In this document: in pieces, positions 1 through 12,692 of the stretch
Numbering within the stretch: position 1 is the stretch's first letter
Layout: the number at the start of each line of letters is the position of its first letter
Assembly: GCA_040437565.1 (NCBI GenBank)
Contig: JBDOQK010000044.1
Coordinates: 186,001 to 250,000, forward strand
Direction: 5' to 3'
Length of the DNA: 64,000 nucleotides
From: Albugo candida
Taxonomy: Eukaryota > Oomycota > Peronosporomycetes > Albuginales
Program-made: the position numbers and the translations under genes
Notes under the pieces: generated by a model
What the model saw: the letters and a program-made list of their open reading frames with translations, nothing else
Database searches by the model: none
What the model was told of the DNA's origin: nothing

Positions 1-411
1 AACTCGTTACCCTTTCTTTCGTGTTCGCTAGAAGAAGTGGAAATTGTCGAAATGGAAGAGATTTTAAAAACAACTATTAACCTTGCTCACCCAGAAAATA
101 AAACTGCTCGTGAACAAGGAACCTTTGAAGATTCACCTGTCACTATAATGTTTAACAGTGGTGTAAGCTGTGATGTTGTTCGTCCAGGCTTGGTGAAGAA
201 CATGACACAATCTGGTGTCTCTCAAGTCACAGGCTTAAATGCATATTTAAATAAGGCTCGCTCCATAAAAAAAGGCGTTGCGATCACCCTATTGAATCAA
301 TATCGATTTCACAATTTACAAGTTATGGAATGGTCATTGGGACCTGCCCATAATGTCATCTTGGGAAAATCATTGTTTACCAATTCTCAACCTCAACATG
401 ATTGGCGCTCT
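1..411 (+). mobile_element. Ty3/gypsy retrotransposon fossil, protease region
   Basis: The plus strand encodes a stretch resembling the gag-protease part of a Ty3/gypsy polyprotein. It includes a retropepsin-like fold segment and an 'NVILGKSLF' block like the conserved end of gypsy proteases. The same protein block recurs on the minus strand at about 25,640-25,976 inside a longer gypsy fossil, with shared words such as 'HPEN' and 'VVRPGLV', so both belong to one family. Only this piece is visible: the window edge cuts it on the left and a 100-N gap on the right. It looks broken and old. The family call is fairly sure; the extent is not. Confidence 0.6.
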
Positions 412-511
412 NNNNNNNNNNNNNNNNNNNNNNNNNNNNNNNNNNNNNNNNNNNNNNNNNNNNNNNNNNNNNNNNNNNNNNNNNNNNNNNNNNNNNNNNN
501 NNNNNNNNNNN
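412..511. other. Assembly gap (100 N)
   Basis: A run of exactly 100 N, the usual filler for a gap of unknown size. I see no repeated sequence on the two sides of this one, so real sequence may be missing. Confidence 0.95.
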
Positions 512-2410
512 TGATAACAATTTCACATTTGCAAGAAAAAGAAAGAGGCAGTGTTTTTTAGAGAAAGAATCCGCTTCAAAGATCCAGGAACTTATAATGG
601 CATTTTGCATTCACTGTTACTGTCAGTTTTTAGAAACGGCTGAACTTCACGGATAAATGCTGATTCAGCTTGCCAAATCCCTCAACACGATGCTAGACTC
701 ATATAATTTACAAGATCGCATGCGTAAATTACCGTTCTTTGCTTTGATGCAGCTAGTACGGGATTCATTAGGTCCACGAAAATGTGGGTCAATTTTCCAA
801 TCATAGCACCCAGCATACCCTACTATATGCAGCTATTTCTCTTTATATCTACCATCATAACAATCTCAACACGGCATTATTTGCTCAGCATGCAAAAAAG
901 GACAGCAAGATTCGACAAAGATGCACCTACCGTTACATCCATGAAATTCTTGAACAAAATTTTTATTGAGCTTCCTCTAGTCTGGATGCAATCTTCTTAG
1001 AGATGGTAGAGACCACTATCTTTGTCCCTTCTCTACTTGAGCATAATATTTCTATAATCTACTTGAAGAAAAGAAGCGCCATAAGAGAAGTTTTGTCCAC
1101 GACGATTGCGCTACTGGATAGAATACTGATTCTATGCAAATAAAACAATTAGCGGAGTTGTGTACTATGATAATCCACAAAGCAGCGAATGTGATGCTCT
1201 TTAGATTCATATGCTGCGTCTTTCAATGAAGTGTGGAAGCACCTTGCGCAGAATTCTTAAATCTTCGGTTTTTATCTTTACTTAGCCCGAACACTGCGTC
1301 TAATTTTTGTTTACAACGAGTGTTGTGAGCTACGACCTACATAGCTTTATGATCGAGAAATGTGGATTACAAATCATGGGTCTAATCGTCGGAATACGAA
1401 AGCATTGCCTGGATAGACCACGATTGAAACGTATAGAGAATTGGCGAGATTTTAAGAAAACGTCATTTGCCAAGTCCTTAGTGCAGCGTTTAAGCACTAA
1501 CTCAGCGCGTACAAAGAAGAACATGAAATTTTCAAAGTTGCAAGCCTCATTCGTATCACATGGAATATGATCTCAAATCCATACAATACGATAAGACGAA
1601 TGGTGTCTTTTTGAGATTCAAAGCTGTTGCTAGAATATAATCAAACAGCTCGATCGAAAATACTGTTGAGTTTCGAGTTTCGTGCCGAGATGTGGTAGCT
1701 TCAGTGACCCTAAGGTATACATTAGGGTAGCAAACGCTTCTTGTTCCGATTAGGTTTGAGTAATCCCGTACAGGAGTTTTTTTGCAGGCAAGTCATGTTA
1801 TAGTCCTTTCATAAGTAAAGTGCTATAAAATATGTATGTGTACAAACATGACCAGATGCTCATCTTCAAAGTCATGCGGTGCACTCGATCAGAGCGAATA
1901 CAGTATTTTGGCACGTATCTATAAGTAGTTCGCATATCTCGGTACGTGATTATTATTGATTCCGCAATTCCATCAATTGTTTGCATGATCACAAGTTACC
2001 TACAACATGACTACATGGTTACTTTGATCTAAACGTATTGCAAGTGAGTCCATTCTTCACAAATATGAGCCAACAAACATGCTTAAAGCTGCTATCGGAG
2101 ACTCGTTGAAACTATTTGTATAGAACGTTCGCATTGGCTCCCAACTACGAAAGAAGTCGTCGGTGCCCCAAAATGCGAATTCTATGCGAACGATAGACTA
2201 AGCGAAGAAGCATCCCAAGGATTTTGATTCTTATTGATAAGATGTGAGGCTAGGAAATCTGAAGAATCGAAAGCATTTTATAGAAGCATCTGATGGGACG
2301 CTTTATGGAACGAGTCTAGTCCTGTTTACTATCCAGAGATGAACAATTTTATATAGTTTTCTCGGTGCATGTCATCATGTTTAGATGGTTGTAGATTTCT
2401 ATGAATCTGG
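512..2410. other. Gene-poor AT-rich stretch
   Basis: About 1.9 kb with only short open frames on both strands. The largest is 87 codons at 1,307-1,570. No frame gives a family I recognise, and there are no convincing splice-linked exons. It may hold decayed remains of the retroelement at 1-411, but I cannot show that. Confidence 0.6.
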
Positions 2411-2989
2411 TGCGAAGCTCAGCTTGAGCAAAGCATTCTTCCTGTTGTTCAATCGGAACATGCCGCGTCTTCGTATCCCCGGTTTGACCATATGGGATTT
2501 GAAGGATTCGGCGAAGCATTTGGCCACATCGTTCGGCCAGATACTGACAACTCGATGGTTGTATCAAAAAGCACGGTTGAAGAAAACCGATTAGAGAACA
2601 AGTAATCTCGCATCCCTTCAGCAACTATCATTAACGTACCGTCGACTAATCTACCTAGTTTCACTTCATCAAAGTCGTCATACCTAGGCGCAAAAAAAAA
2701 ATGCGCTACACTTACCTTATGGATACCTTCAGCATGCACTGATAGCACATGCCATAGATTACTTAAAAAAACTGCCCGGCACCTTTCGGCCCATACTATG
2801 TTTTGTGCCAAATATCAGCGTGTATGTACACTCTGATGTGTCAATAAGTCCTGTCATATCGCACTTTACCGCGCTGATTGACACATGTGTGATAAGTGAT
2901 TTGGATAGAGAAAATTTGTTTCATGCACGATAGGTGTAATAATGGCTCTTTTTTAGCTGCTATAAGTCGTCTGTGTTCGCCTGTGTTCG
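2411..2989. repeat. Tandem duplication, copy 1
   Basis: This 579-bp stretch is repeated almost exactly at 3,090-3,663, with a 100-N gap between. The copies differ at scattered bases and in the length of an A-run near 2,692. On the minus strand copy 1 has an open frame of 120 codons (2,449-2,811) that I cannot assign; parallel frames of 91 codons or fewer are also open. The copies may be a true local duplication or two alleles placed in series by the assembler. Confidence 0.85.
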
Positions 2990-3089
2990 NNNNNNNNNNN
3001 NNNNNNNNNNNNNNNNNNNNNNNNNNNNNNNNNNNNNNNNNNNNNNNNNNNNNNNNNNNNNNNNNNNNNNNNNNNNNNNNNNNNNNNNN
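2990..3089. other. Assembly gap (100 N) between near-identical copies
   Basis: Exactly 100 N between the two copies of the 2,411-3,663 duplication. Confidence 0.95.
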
Positions 3090-3663
3090 TGCGAAGCTCA
3101 GCTTGAGCAAAGCATTCTTCCTGTTGTTCAATCGGAACATGCCGCGTCTTCGTATTCCCGATTTGACCATATGGGATTTGAAGGATTCGGCGAAGCATTT
3201 GGCCACATCGTTCGGCCAGATACTGACAACTCGATGGTTGTATCAAAAAGCACGGTTGAAGAAAACCGATTAGAGGACAAGTAATCTCGCATCCCTTCAG
3301 CAACTATCATTAACGTACCCGTCGACTAATCTACCTAGTTTCACTTCATCAAAGTCGTCATACATAGGCGCAAATGCGCTACACTTACCTTATGGATACC
3401 TTCAGCATGCACTGATAGCACATGCCATAGATTACTTAAAAAAAACTGTCCGGCACCTTCCGGCCCATACTATGTTTTGTGCCAAATATCAGCGTGTATG
3501 CACACTTTGATGTGTCAATAAGTCCTGTCATATCGCACTTTACCGCGCTGATTGACATATGTGTGATAAGTGATTTGGATAGAGAAAATTTGTTTCATGC
3601 ACGATAGGTATAATAATGGCTCTTTCTTAGCTGCTATAAGTCGTCTGTGTTCGCCTGTGTTCG
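3090..3663. repeat. Tandem duplication, copy 2
   Basis: Second copy of the unit at 2,411-2,989, 574 bp long. It begins at the same word (tgcgaagctcagcttgagca) and ends at the same ctgtgttcgcctgtgttcg. It has a few substitutions and a shorter A-run. Because the copies are not identical, a simple unmerged contig overlap explains this pair less well than it explains the other gaps. Confidence 0.85.
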
Positions 3664-6600
3664 TCTATATCGTAAGGTATCAAACCATCAGTTTTCACCA
3701 GTTATGCATTTTCTGTTGCTGTACTGTATATCGTTCATGAATGGTCTGTCATTCGAAGCTTGACGTATAAGCAAAATTAGAAATTTCCATAAATGGGCAC
3801 TGATCTTAATCGTGCGTCTTCTGACTGGTGGGGTGTATCGATATTTTTTTCAAGACTACAGCGACACAACTGCTTGGAGAAAGTCACCCATTTAGTTTCG
3901 TTTTCATTACAGTACGGTTTTGGGTTGAAATGCTGCGACAAAGAGATTGAAGAAGAAAAAACGATGTTATCATACCTTCCATATTCCTCATACGCAGCTA
4001 CATATATGGAGATGCCGATTAACAATGGCTACATAGCCGTTCTCAGCTACTAACGGCAAATTACCGATCACATCAACAATGGTCTTCAATTAATCATGAT
4101 ATTGGCTCTCTTGAAGCAGTCATGCATTCACAGGCTTCTTTTACGAACACCCAACGATGAGCACGATTGCTTTGCCATTGGTCTTTTTGTAGTGCTCGCA
4201 TGCAACCGAGCATTCCCCCCGCAAGCTTGCTAGATCAACCGATTGGTTTCACCATCAGTCTCACCAGAGAAAAAGCATCTGATGTCGTCTTTCTATACCT
4301 GCTTCATCTATCATCATGTATACTTCAGCGTGAATTTGCTTTTATCCACTACGATCGTGCCAAACATAATGGACCATGAGGGCCGCCGATACCTTCAAGT
4401 ATGTGGCCTTGGATGCTCATAAATCTCCACAGCGGGACAAATCTCATTGCTTGTTAGAATGGATGATTTGTTTCATGCATCCGTATCCTAGATTTTCGAT
4501 TGGTAAACAACGACGAACCCTATCATGTATCAATCCAATCAGAGCAAATCTTTAAAGTCGTGGGCGTCTCTATGACGTCAACTCCGTATTCTGAAAACAC
4601 CTCGCACCTGTTTTCTTTCCTCTCAAATTTCAGTGTTTTAGCACAGTGTGATTTCAAAACACCAAGTCAAGTCGAATGATAGGGACAATGTCTTTTATTC
4701 GAGATTGCATCAACTGGAAGAAACGGATGGTAATAAGGAAAGCTTCTTTTCTCTTTCGATCGAGAGGATGGACTCCAAAGCTTCGGTAACCACACTGAAC
4801 CGTGGAGGATACATTAATCCATGTCAACTTGTTCTAAAGCGTTCCAATATAAGTAAAGCGATTCATTTGATGATAATGCCCAAGATCGCGTCTTGCTCAA
4901 AAGGTACTGACTTGATTCCATCTCCTCATTCGGGAGCGCATCACTGACAGTTTGAATTTCTTGAGTCCTACTTTTACTTTCACTCTTAGACCAAAACTTG
5001 TGCATCCGATACGTCAATTTTGTTAGTAAATTGCATTCTCGCCCAGTACGTGGTGCTGTAGAAGGAATGGGATGTCCTTAATGCTCGTTATGCCCATTAC
5101 ATTGATTATGAAGACAGAGCGACATCGCTGGAGGAGAATGAACCATACAACGCTCACTTCACTACTGCTATATAGCGTTAACTCTCATGCTGATAGGCTC
5201 AGTAACATCCATTTCATCTCGAACAATTGCGATTTCTAGCAAACTTTTCACACGGGTCAATAGAAGAACCGTCTCTTATTTGTTGCAGCTGATACAGATA
5301 ATATTTGTATATTTGTATTGCATATACATATGGCAATGCAGAATCGATAGCTTTAGTAGATTAATATATCGCAAGGTAAGCGTCGAAGGAAGTAACATAT
5401 ACCCAGTTCCCGGTGAGGCCATAAGTCGCGCTAAATGCTCCTTTTCGACTATTTGCCGGCGAAGTAAAATCGTCCTCTTCTTTTGTTCTACGGACAATGG
5501 AACGCTATGTGAAAATTTATAACGAGACGTAGCCATAAAGATTCATTCTTAGTATGAGAAAGCATCTTCACATTCGGAAGCTGTGGATGTAAGCACAATT
5601 GGCTTGTAAAACTCGAAAGATAAGATATAGATATAATAAAGCTGGCTGCTGCGACGTCCCAACCATAAGCATGGCTATTGTAAGATTGCCCCTTACACCC
5701 AGAAGAACGAGGCGAATGTCACAAGACCATTCGTAAAAGTCATTACATGTTTGAGAATTCTTTCTGGATCAAGCGATATTTTTCTTTCCCTTGTTTTGCC
5801 GCCATTTTGAATTGCTTGAGTCTCAGTTTTAAAGTGTGATGGGCCTAATACTGCTTTGAATTGAGACATGTTACATATTTTGATTTTACCATCATGGCAT
5901 CTAACCGCCAACACTTTTTTTATAGACTAGGCAATGCAGCAAAATTCATTCGCATCATTCAAGTATTTTCCACCGTTAGGTAAACGCAAAGACGCTTCAT
6001 GCGATAAGCCTTCTGCGGTTGTATTTTGGTGTGCTTAACATCATTCCCGGAAGATATGGTCTTGTACAGGAATTTTCTATCGCATCTAACTTCTAATCTG
6101 TACTCAATGATCTTCCGAGACGATTCTTGAGTGCAACAATCTCCTGTTCTTCGGCATCTCTCGAGTCATTTCTATCGTTTTGCTTTTTGGTTTGATTTTG
6201 ATTTTTGGCGGAGCAAAAACGGGTATAGCTGCTGAGAATTACTGCACAATCAACTTTGGCGAATAGTCTCCCAGTCAGCGACTTCATCTTCGATTCTCGC
6301 GCTGTGTCGCAGAAAAGCTTGTATCGAATTCTTCTCGTGCGTCACCACGACGTCCGATCCACCGTTTCAATTCACCAGCTTGATGACTAAATTTCATCTT
6401 CCTCAACATAAATCTACAATTGGTGTGTTCATTTCTATCGCAATCACAGATCGCTTTCTTTTCTCCAATTTTCTATGCGTAATTTTTTGTAAATCTGTCG
6501 TGTTTTCATCGAGTGTGATGAGCCGGATTAGTCGAGCTATTCAACATTCTTATTGTATGCAATGTTTTGTTTGAAAACGAGGCACTACTGCACGGAGGCT

Positions 6601-9309
6601 CTCAGTTTCTACATTGAGCCATTTTCGACCTGTGCACATTCATGTCTTCTATTCGGGGGACGTTGTGCATCAATGCCTTTGATTACCTTTTTGTATCGCT
6701 TCATACTATATCTTATTCTCATCGCTTATCGCTACACGGAGCAAGTTTCTTCATAAAGAATCGAAAGAAATTTCACCTGACTTGTCAATGTACCGCTTTC
6801 GTTCAGTATCGTTTCTTGCACATACCACATTCGAGTAAGATTTTGGTTATGTGCACTCTCGATCTCTCAATAGGACAGCATATGCATCAAATGTCCTTAT
6901 TTCCATGATTTCAAATCTTTATCGCCTGGTCAGAACCTCCAGTCTGATTCGCCGTACTTTGTCTACCATTGTGTAATACTTGTTTTTGGCCAAGACACAT
7001 CGTAAGATAATATTCCCTTTTTGTCACCTATAACTCTCTGAACCCAACGAAACCTTGATATTTTCTTTCAGCGCAGTCTTTCCAGCCTTTAAAAGAAGAC
7101 TCTGCTTTTTCAGAAATTAATTTGTATTTGGCCACATTCGTTAACATTACTTTTTTTCTGATCCGACTATATTTCGATCAGTAATGCGCTATATTTGCAA
7201 ACACATCTTTGGCTTGAGAATTGTATTTTAGGCTCTAATTTCGGTGTCCTAGCTAATTGATTTGTCGCATTTGTATTTATTTCTCTTGTTTTCTTTTTTT
7301 TTTGCCAGCTGCTGTACGTGATTCCGTCTAAAACCTTCTTCTATATATATGTCCCGACCTTGCCAGCTACTTGCATTTGACAGTTGGAAATGTTAACGTA
7401 CGTGATTTATCTCGAGTCAGATGCTTTCATGTTGCTGGCCAGATATCTAATTTTATGCTTGCTTACGGGGTTTTCATCCTACAGATTCCTCCTAGGCAAC
7501 CGCTCAACGGCTTTTGATACCGTGTTCCAAGATCTCTACCTCAATGTCATTTCTTCACAAAGCTTCCGATAATTTTGCTTTATCACAAGGCGCCTTCGAT
7601 TCAAGTCTTCTTCCTCTTCGTAGTAATAGTTCAAGGTATCATATCGATGGTCTTGCATACCGCAACAATCGAGAAGCTTGCTGGAGCTATATTTGCTTCA
7701 TGGTTGCAGATTACGATGGCTACAGAGGTCAAGCGTGTGGTTTCCATTTGACGAGATGCAACTCTTTATCTCGACATACGATAATAGCACCATCGACCAT
7801 ATCTTCGTTTTGAAATACTTCGCTAATAATTCACAAATTTGGGATTCTAAGTACGACACCGGCTGTCCCAGGAACGCCATTATTTATTCATCAGCTCTTC
7901 GTTTGATCGTTCTGGTCAGCGATTTCAACCATCAACCCTGCTGTAATACTCCGCATCATATCACGACGTAAAAGTTTTTATCGCTTTTTACTATTGACCA
8001 CCGCGTGCGACTATGAGCTCCCGTTTTATCAATTCTCGATCCTACGTGGCATTCTTTTTTTCAGGAACCATTGTCTCGGCTTTTGAGCGAGTACATTGGG
8101 ACCGAAATGTAAAGCCTTACTTATTTATCTTCCATCGCAGTCTAAACAAGCGTGTTGGTCTAGCTTTGCTTGACTGCTACTTGGAGACTTCACGTCTCAA
8201 GAAAGCAGCGCAGTTGAACGAGCATAATCACAACCACAGCAATATATTGCGTCATACGCTTACTGACGTTGTATACTTCGGCTATATGGTTGTGATCATG
8301 ACCTCATTGCTTGAAGCGGATACAATCAGTCTGTGTAGTTCCTTTATTGATCATTGTTTGTCCAGCAACTTTTTTTCGAAAAGTAAAACCACTGTCATCT
8401 CAGTGACGAAATTTCACCTTCGGCAATCGTATCGTTTTGTCGGCATTTGCGTCGAATCCCTACATCTTTTAGGACGAACCTCATAAACTAAAGAGTTTGC
8501 TCGTCCGCGCTTTTGAGTCACAGCCTTGTACGATTTCTTCCACTACATAAGTTCGATGTAAAAGAATTCTTTCTGTCCTCACTTCGAAGTCCATCTATTT
8601 TCGGGTTTGGTCAATGCTTTCTATAATAAACGAAGGGACTTGTACCGACATTAATTGTGATATTTCGTAGCTTCTCACAATCGTCACAATCGTCACACTC
8701 GTGCTATCATTTTTGTGCTGCCTTCTTCAGGACCAATTCAACACACTAAGGATTTCAGCGAATGCTTTTCGAGAACGTGGAACATCTCGCTACGAGTTCG
8801 AACTAACATCCTTTTCCGAACACTGCTCAACGTACAGAGCCATATGTTACGTTGTGTCTTCCGCTCCGTTCTCACAGCTACGCACTTCGAAATCAAATTT
8901 GGAGAGTCTTTTGCAATCCAATACTACTCGGGTATCATTGCGATGTTGCTACACACTACAATACGTCACTATACGCTGTATAATGGAGAATGATTGACAT
9001 AAGAAACTGAAAATGGGATCGCCAATTCCTACACGCTTACCTAGAAAGCGTTTTGACTCATGTATCGACATAGGGACGTCCCAGCTACCGACGCAGAACA
9101 TAGCCTGTAATACTGGAAGAAAGCGAGCTACGTAAAGGTACATGCTAATCAAGCGAATAGCTAAACTTTCATGCAGTTTCGTCACGTGAAAGAGTGTGAA
9201 CTCAGTGGGCTTGGTACTACCGCAACTACTTGTGCGTAATTTTGCGGCCGCAAACAGATGATGACTATTCGGTCTCGTACATATCTTAGTGCGACATTCC
9301 GAGGTCGAC
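3664..9309. other. Long gene-poor stretch, no recognised gene
   Basis: About 5.6 kb of AT-rich sequence with only short frames. The longest is 157 codons at 8,013-8,486 (plus), starting 'MSSRFINSRSYVAFFF'; it has a hydrophobic start but no family I recognise. A 125-codon minus frame at 8,949-9,326 partly overlaps the end of the SURF6 gene. Overlapping plus frames at 7,384-7,971 might be scattered exons or a decayed gene, but I find no consistent splice chain. No RNA gene was seen. Confidence 0.5.
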
Positions 9310-10530
9310 TTTATTCTACAAATCAAGTATTCCTCTCTTTTCCATTTAAAAATGTTTTGCCATGCTTACCTTCGAAGCCGGCACGCTACACAGTAGTATC
9401 ACAAGTTGTCAATGGAATCGATCAAACGACACAACATACGTTTTATACCTGATGATCAATGGCACGTTTCTTTACTGCATTTTGCTTTGTACGTTGCTGT
9501 TGTTTCAGCGCTGTAGTGCGATCGTTCCAAGTTTTGGCACTTTTCTTTTTTTGCTTTTCTTTCTTCTTCAATTTTCGCCTTAACAGCACGGGGTCATCGC
9601 GCAATACTGTTCCTTTTGCTTGTTCGATTGCATGCTTCCACTGCCTAGAATCAACCAGGGCCTTGCCTTCCTCGGTTTTCTTCAAATCTTCCATGCGTTT
9701 TTGCTTCTTTTCGGCTTTCTTCAACAAGTTTTTGATTCCATGGATAGCTTGGCCGTTCCGCGTTGCTTTCTTTTTAGTTTCTTGTTGTTCTTCATCAAGT
9801 AATAGATTCCCGTACGAAAGATTGGTATCATTTTGACTCTTCGTACTCGTTTCAGTACTTGCTTCTTTTGGTTTGACACCCTCACTGCTGGTACACTTAT
9901 TCTTTATCGTAGAAGGGACTGGTTTGGATAAAGATTTCGTCTTAAGTCTCTTGTTCTGATCTGTCTGTTTACCTTCAAATTTAGCGGTACGCTTTTGACG
10001 TAGAGATTGTACTTTTGCAGCTAGTCGCTCCTTCAACGACTGTAAGGTATCATCACCAGATTGTGCCGCTCTCAAGGACTTCTTCTTTTCAGGAGTTTCC
10101 ACACCATCTAATTTACCGAGATTATCATAATCTGATGAATCACTCCCTTCCACCTGGTTTTCTTCAATCTTTTTCTCTTTTGCCGGATTGAATTTTGCTC
10201 GTTTGCTTGCGTTCTTTGTTGATACCGTTGACATCATAGCCTTCTGATTCTATATTCAAAGAAAACGTTTCATTTATCCTTACGATTGGTTGAGTTCAGA
10301 AGTACCTTGTGATATTTTTTTGATTTACTTGGCGCTGATTGCAACCAGCTCTTCTCATTATCCGTGGGAACGTAATAATTGGATGGAATCAACTCCTTTA
10401 AGTCTATAAAGAAAGCATCATTCATTGCAATTGCTATTGACAATTCCGAATGATTCATCGCTGCATCATTATTAGTTTCTAGTTCACCATAATTCGGCAA
10501 GGCGTGAAAACGCATACGTCCGAGTAGCAT
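9310..10530 (-). CDS. SURF6: SURF6/Rrp14-family nucleolar ribosome-biogenesis protein
   Basis: SURF6/Rrp14 proteins are basic nucleolar proteins needed for pre-rRNA processing. My model joins four exons: 10,530-10,306, 10,240-9,449, 9,385-9,370 and 9,314-9,310, giving 345 residues, close to the human length of about 360. Exon 1 carries the N-terminal domain ('NDAFFIDLKELIPSNYYVP'). The first intron (10,305-10,241, GT-AG) joins it in frame to the long lysine-rich exon. That exon holds the SURF6 core: a 'LKERLAAKVQSLRQKR' helix, a 'NLLKKAEKKQKRMEDLKK' block and 'WKHAIEQAKG' followed by a KKK-rich helix. The last two tiny exons would add 'RAGFEE', similar to the RAGFEG-type tail of the family. 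Exons 1-2 are strong, the micro-exon is tentative, and the start ATG could lie further upstream or at a later Met. Confidence 0.88.
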
Positions 10531-12008
10531 ATTTGGATTGGTTGGTGGTCGCACTTAAGTTGTACCAATCAAAAGCGTACGTCAGCGCAGTACCACTAGC
10601 CAGGCTACAGTGAAGAGCAAAACACCATGCTGTCTTCTAATGCAAGTGCGTCGTGAGTAATGATTACGGTAGTCGTTGTGATAATGATTACGGCATACAA
10701 TATATTTTGTAGCTCAAGGAATATGCGTATCCATTCTGCTAAATCTATACCATCCTGCAAATGCAACAGCCGATTGTACAGATCCGATTACGTCTCATGT
10801 ATTGATATTTGTAGAGGTATCATTTCTGCGTTCCATTCATCGTTTTAATCCCACGTAGATCACAAAGTTTATTCATCTATCGGGATGCTGTTTCCGTGAT
10901 TTCTATCGATAATAGAATCAAATCACCATGTCTTACTTGTGAATATGCTGCGTATCAGTAGTGAAATTACAATGCCATCTTACAAAAGTATGTCATGTTG
11001 AGACTTTGGTAAGAGCGCTTTGATCAGACATTTCTACAAAGTAGACTATCGATGATAGATAATGAGCAAGCTCATAAGTAAGAGCCGTGATATCCAAAGC
11101 CACAACAGTTGAGATGAAGTGGCAACGATACCAATGTCCCCGATACGTTTGATTAAATTTTATTGGTAGAAAGGTATTCATCTGTGCACAGGGCAAGATG
11201 GCTTATTAGAAAACGTGTAAACTTTATGAATGCAGGACGAAACACAAACGTCCGCACCAAGTATGAATCGGTTCATTAATGTCTGAAGAGGCGGTATAAA
11301 TTTATTATGGCGTGCTTGCTGTGGCATACTTCTATGCTGAGCGCAAACGTCATCTGAGTGAAAGTAGAGGCAAGCAAAACGAATGAAAAGACCTCTGTGC
11401 TCCGAGATCAAAGAACTTTGGATATCCAGACTCATACTTTACTATCGGAAATGAAGAAGAGATTGGACGTGTTTATTGATTGCAGAAGCGATAAGACGGC
11501 TCCTTCCACGTCAATTTTGTATCTGTATCGAAGCTAAGCGTTTGTCTTCTTGTAATCGGAATCCCTTTCAGAATTTTATAAGAGATCTTTTCAAACTCTT
11601 CGATATGCCAACACATTGCTGAATGTGGTGACCTCTATGCTTCCTGGGAGTGCTTTGAAATCAAATTTGATCGGTTGCGCATTTTGATACGGGTCGTCAA
11701 GTTCTGTACGCGTCAACACGAATAGAAAATCAATACATATGGATACACATCTGAACATGAGTGTGAGTACAGTGCAAGGTGTCTATATTACTAGAATTAG
11801 ACTTACTTCTCTAGTTGCCTAGGCTATCTTAAATAACATACATATAGTGCGAGACACCTATAACCATCAACTCCTGCTTTTTCGCGGCCAAATTCGAAAT
11901 TCTAATTTTATGCAGCCTATACTCTTAACCTGACAAAAACTTCTTTTTCAGCCAATCAGGATTAGTGTAGAGGGAAAGCCATACTCAAGTATTTCGTCCT
12001 GTCTGCTT
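10531..12008. other. Intergenic, nothing recognised
   Basis: About 1.5 kb upstream of SURF6 with frames no longer than 85 codons and no family match by eye. It should hold the SURF6 promoter, but no clear initiator element stood out. Confidence 0.5.
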
Positions 12009-12009
12009 T

Positions 12010-12148
12010 TGCTTGTATTTTCTGAGAGCTTCCTGCTTATGATGTACAACTCGGAAATAAAATACACGCAAACAATACGTTCTTGTTTGCGTGTATTTTA
12101 TTTCCGAGTTGTACATCATAAGCAGGAAGCTCTCAGAAAATACAAGCA
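12010..12148. repeat. Perfect 65-bp inverted repeat (hairpin) beside a gap
   Basis: Bases 12,010-12,074 and 12,084-12,148 are exact reverse complements, separated by a 9-base spacer (atacgttct). The right arm ends at the first N of the gap. A 65-bp perfect palindrome could be a fold-back element, but its position at a contig end also fits a chimeric or read-back assembly end. Confidence 0.9.
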
Positions 12149-12248
12149 NNNNNNNNNNNNNNNNNNNNNNNNNNNNNNNNNNNNNNNNNNNNNNNNNNNN
12201 NNNNNNNNNNNNNNNNNNNNNNNNNNNNNNNNNNNNNNNNNNNNNNNN
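12149..12248. other. Assembly gap (100 N)
   Basis: Exactly 100 N directly after the perfect palindrome at 12,010-12,148. Confidence 0.95.
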
Positions 12249-12692
12249 AAAGATGGAATGCGCCTCCGTTGCAATGACAAGTAACTTGGCTCAACAATAT
12301 GCTGTGCAAGAAATACGATTGACCACGAACATGACTTCATGGAGCAGATATGCATGTTGGGAGAACTAATCGTTGCTGCTGGACACATGATAATATTTTA
12401 TCCAAAGTTTCACTGTGAGTTAAACTTCATTGAGCACTTTTAGGGTGCTGCTCACAAAAACTGCGACTACAGCTGGAAAGGCATGGTTAGCACAGTTCCT
12501 AAGGCTCTGGAATCCGTCCCTTTCAAAACCATTCGACGCCATGCACAGAAATGTTTTCGATTCATGGATTTATATCGGAAGGGGTTGACGGGGAAGGCTG
12601 CTGAATACGCCGTGAAGAAAAACCGATGCCACCATCGAGCTCCCAAATCTATCATGATGGACATCAACGTGACTGGGGCATTTAATGAATGA
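12249..12692 (+). mobile_element. DDE transposase, C-terminal fragment (decayed)
   Basis: Across more than one plus-strand frame this stretch encodes the C-terminal end of the same transposase seen nearly whole at 28,328-30,312 on the other strand. The matching blocks are the 'FHCE' region with the last acidic residue and the helix 'AMHRNVF...GLTGKAAEYAVKK'. The pieces lie in different frames, so the copy is shifted and dead. After it, 12,800-12,960 has two copies of 'tgattggctat', a motif also found at the ends of other elements here. The N-terminal part is lost in or before the gap. Confidence 0.7.

Noticed and set aside
2449-2811. A 120-codon minus frame in the tandem duplication as a gene.
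   Set aside because: Other frames in the same stretch are open as well, and no family fits; kept only as part of the repeat.
8949-9326. A 125-codon minus frame as a gene downstream of SURF6.
   Set aside because: It overlaps the SURF6 end and contains a donor-like site, but no recognisable protein; left unassigned.
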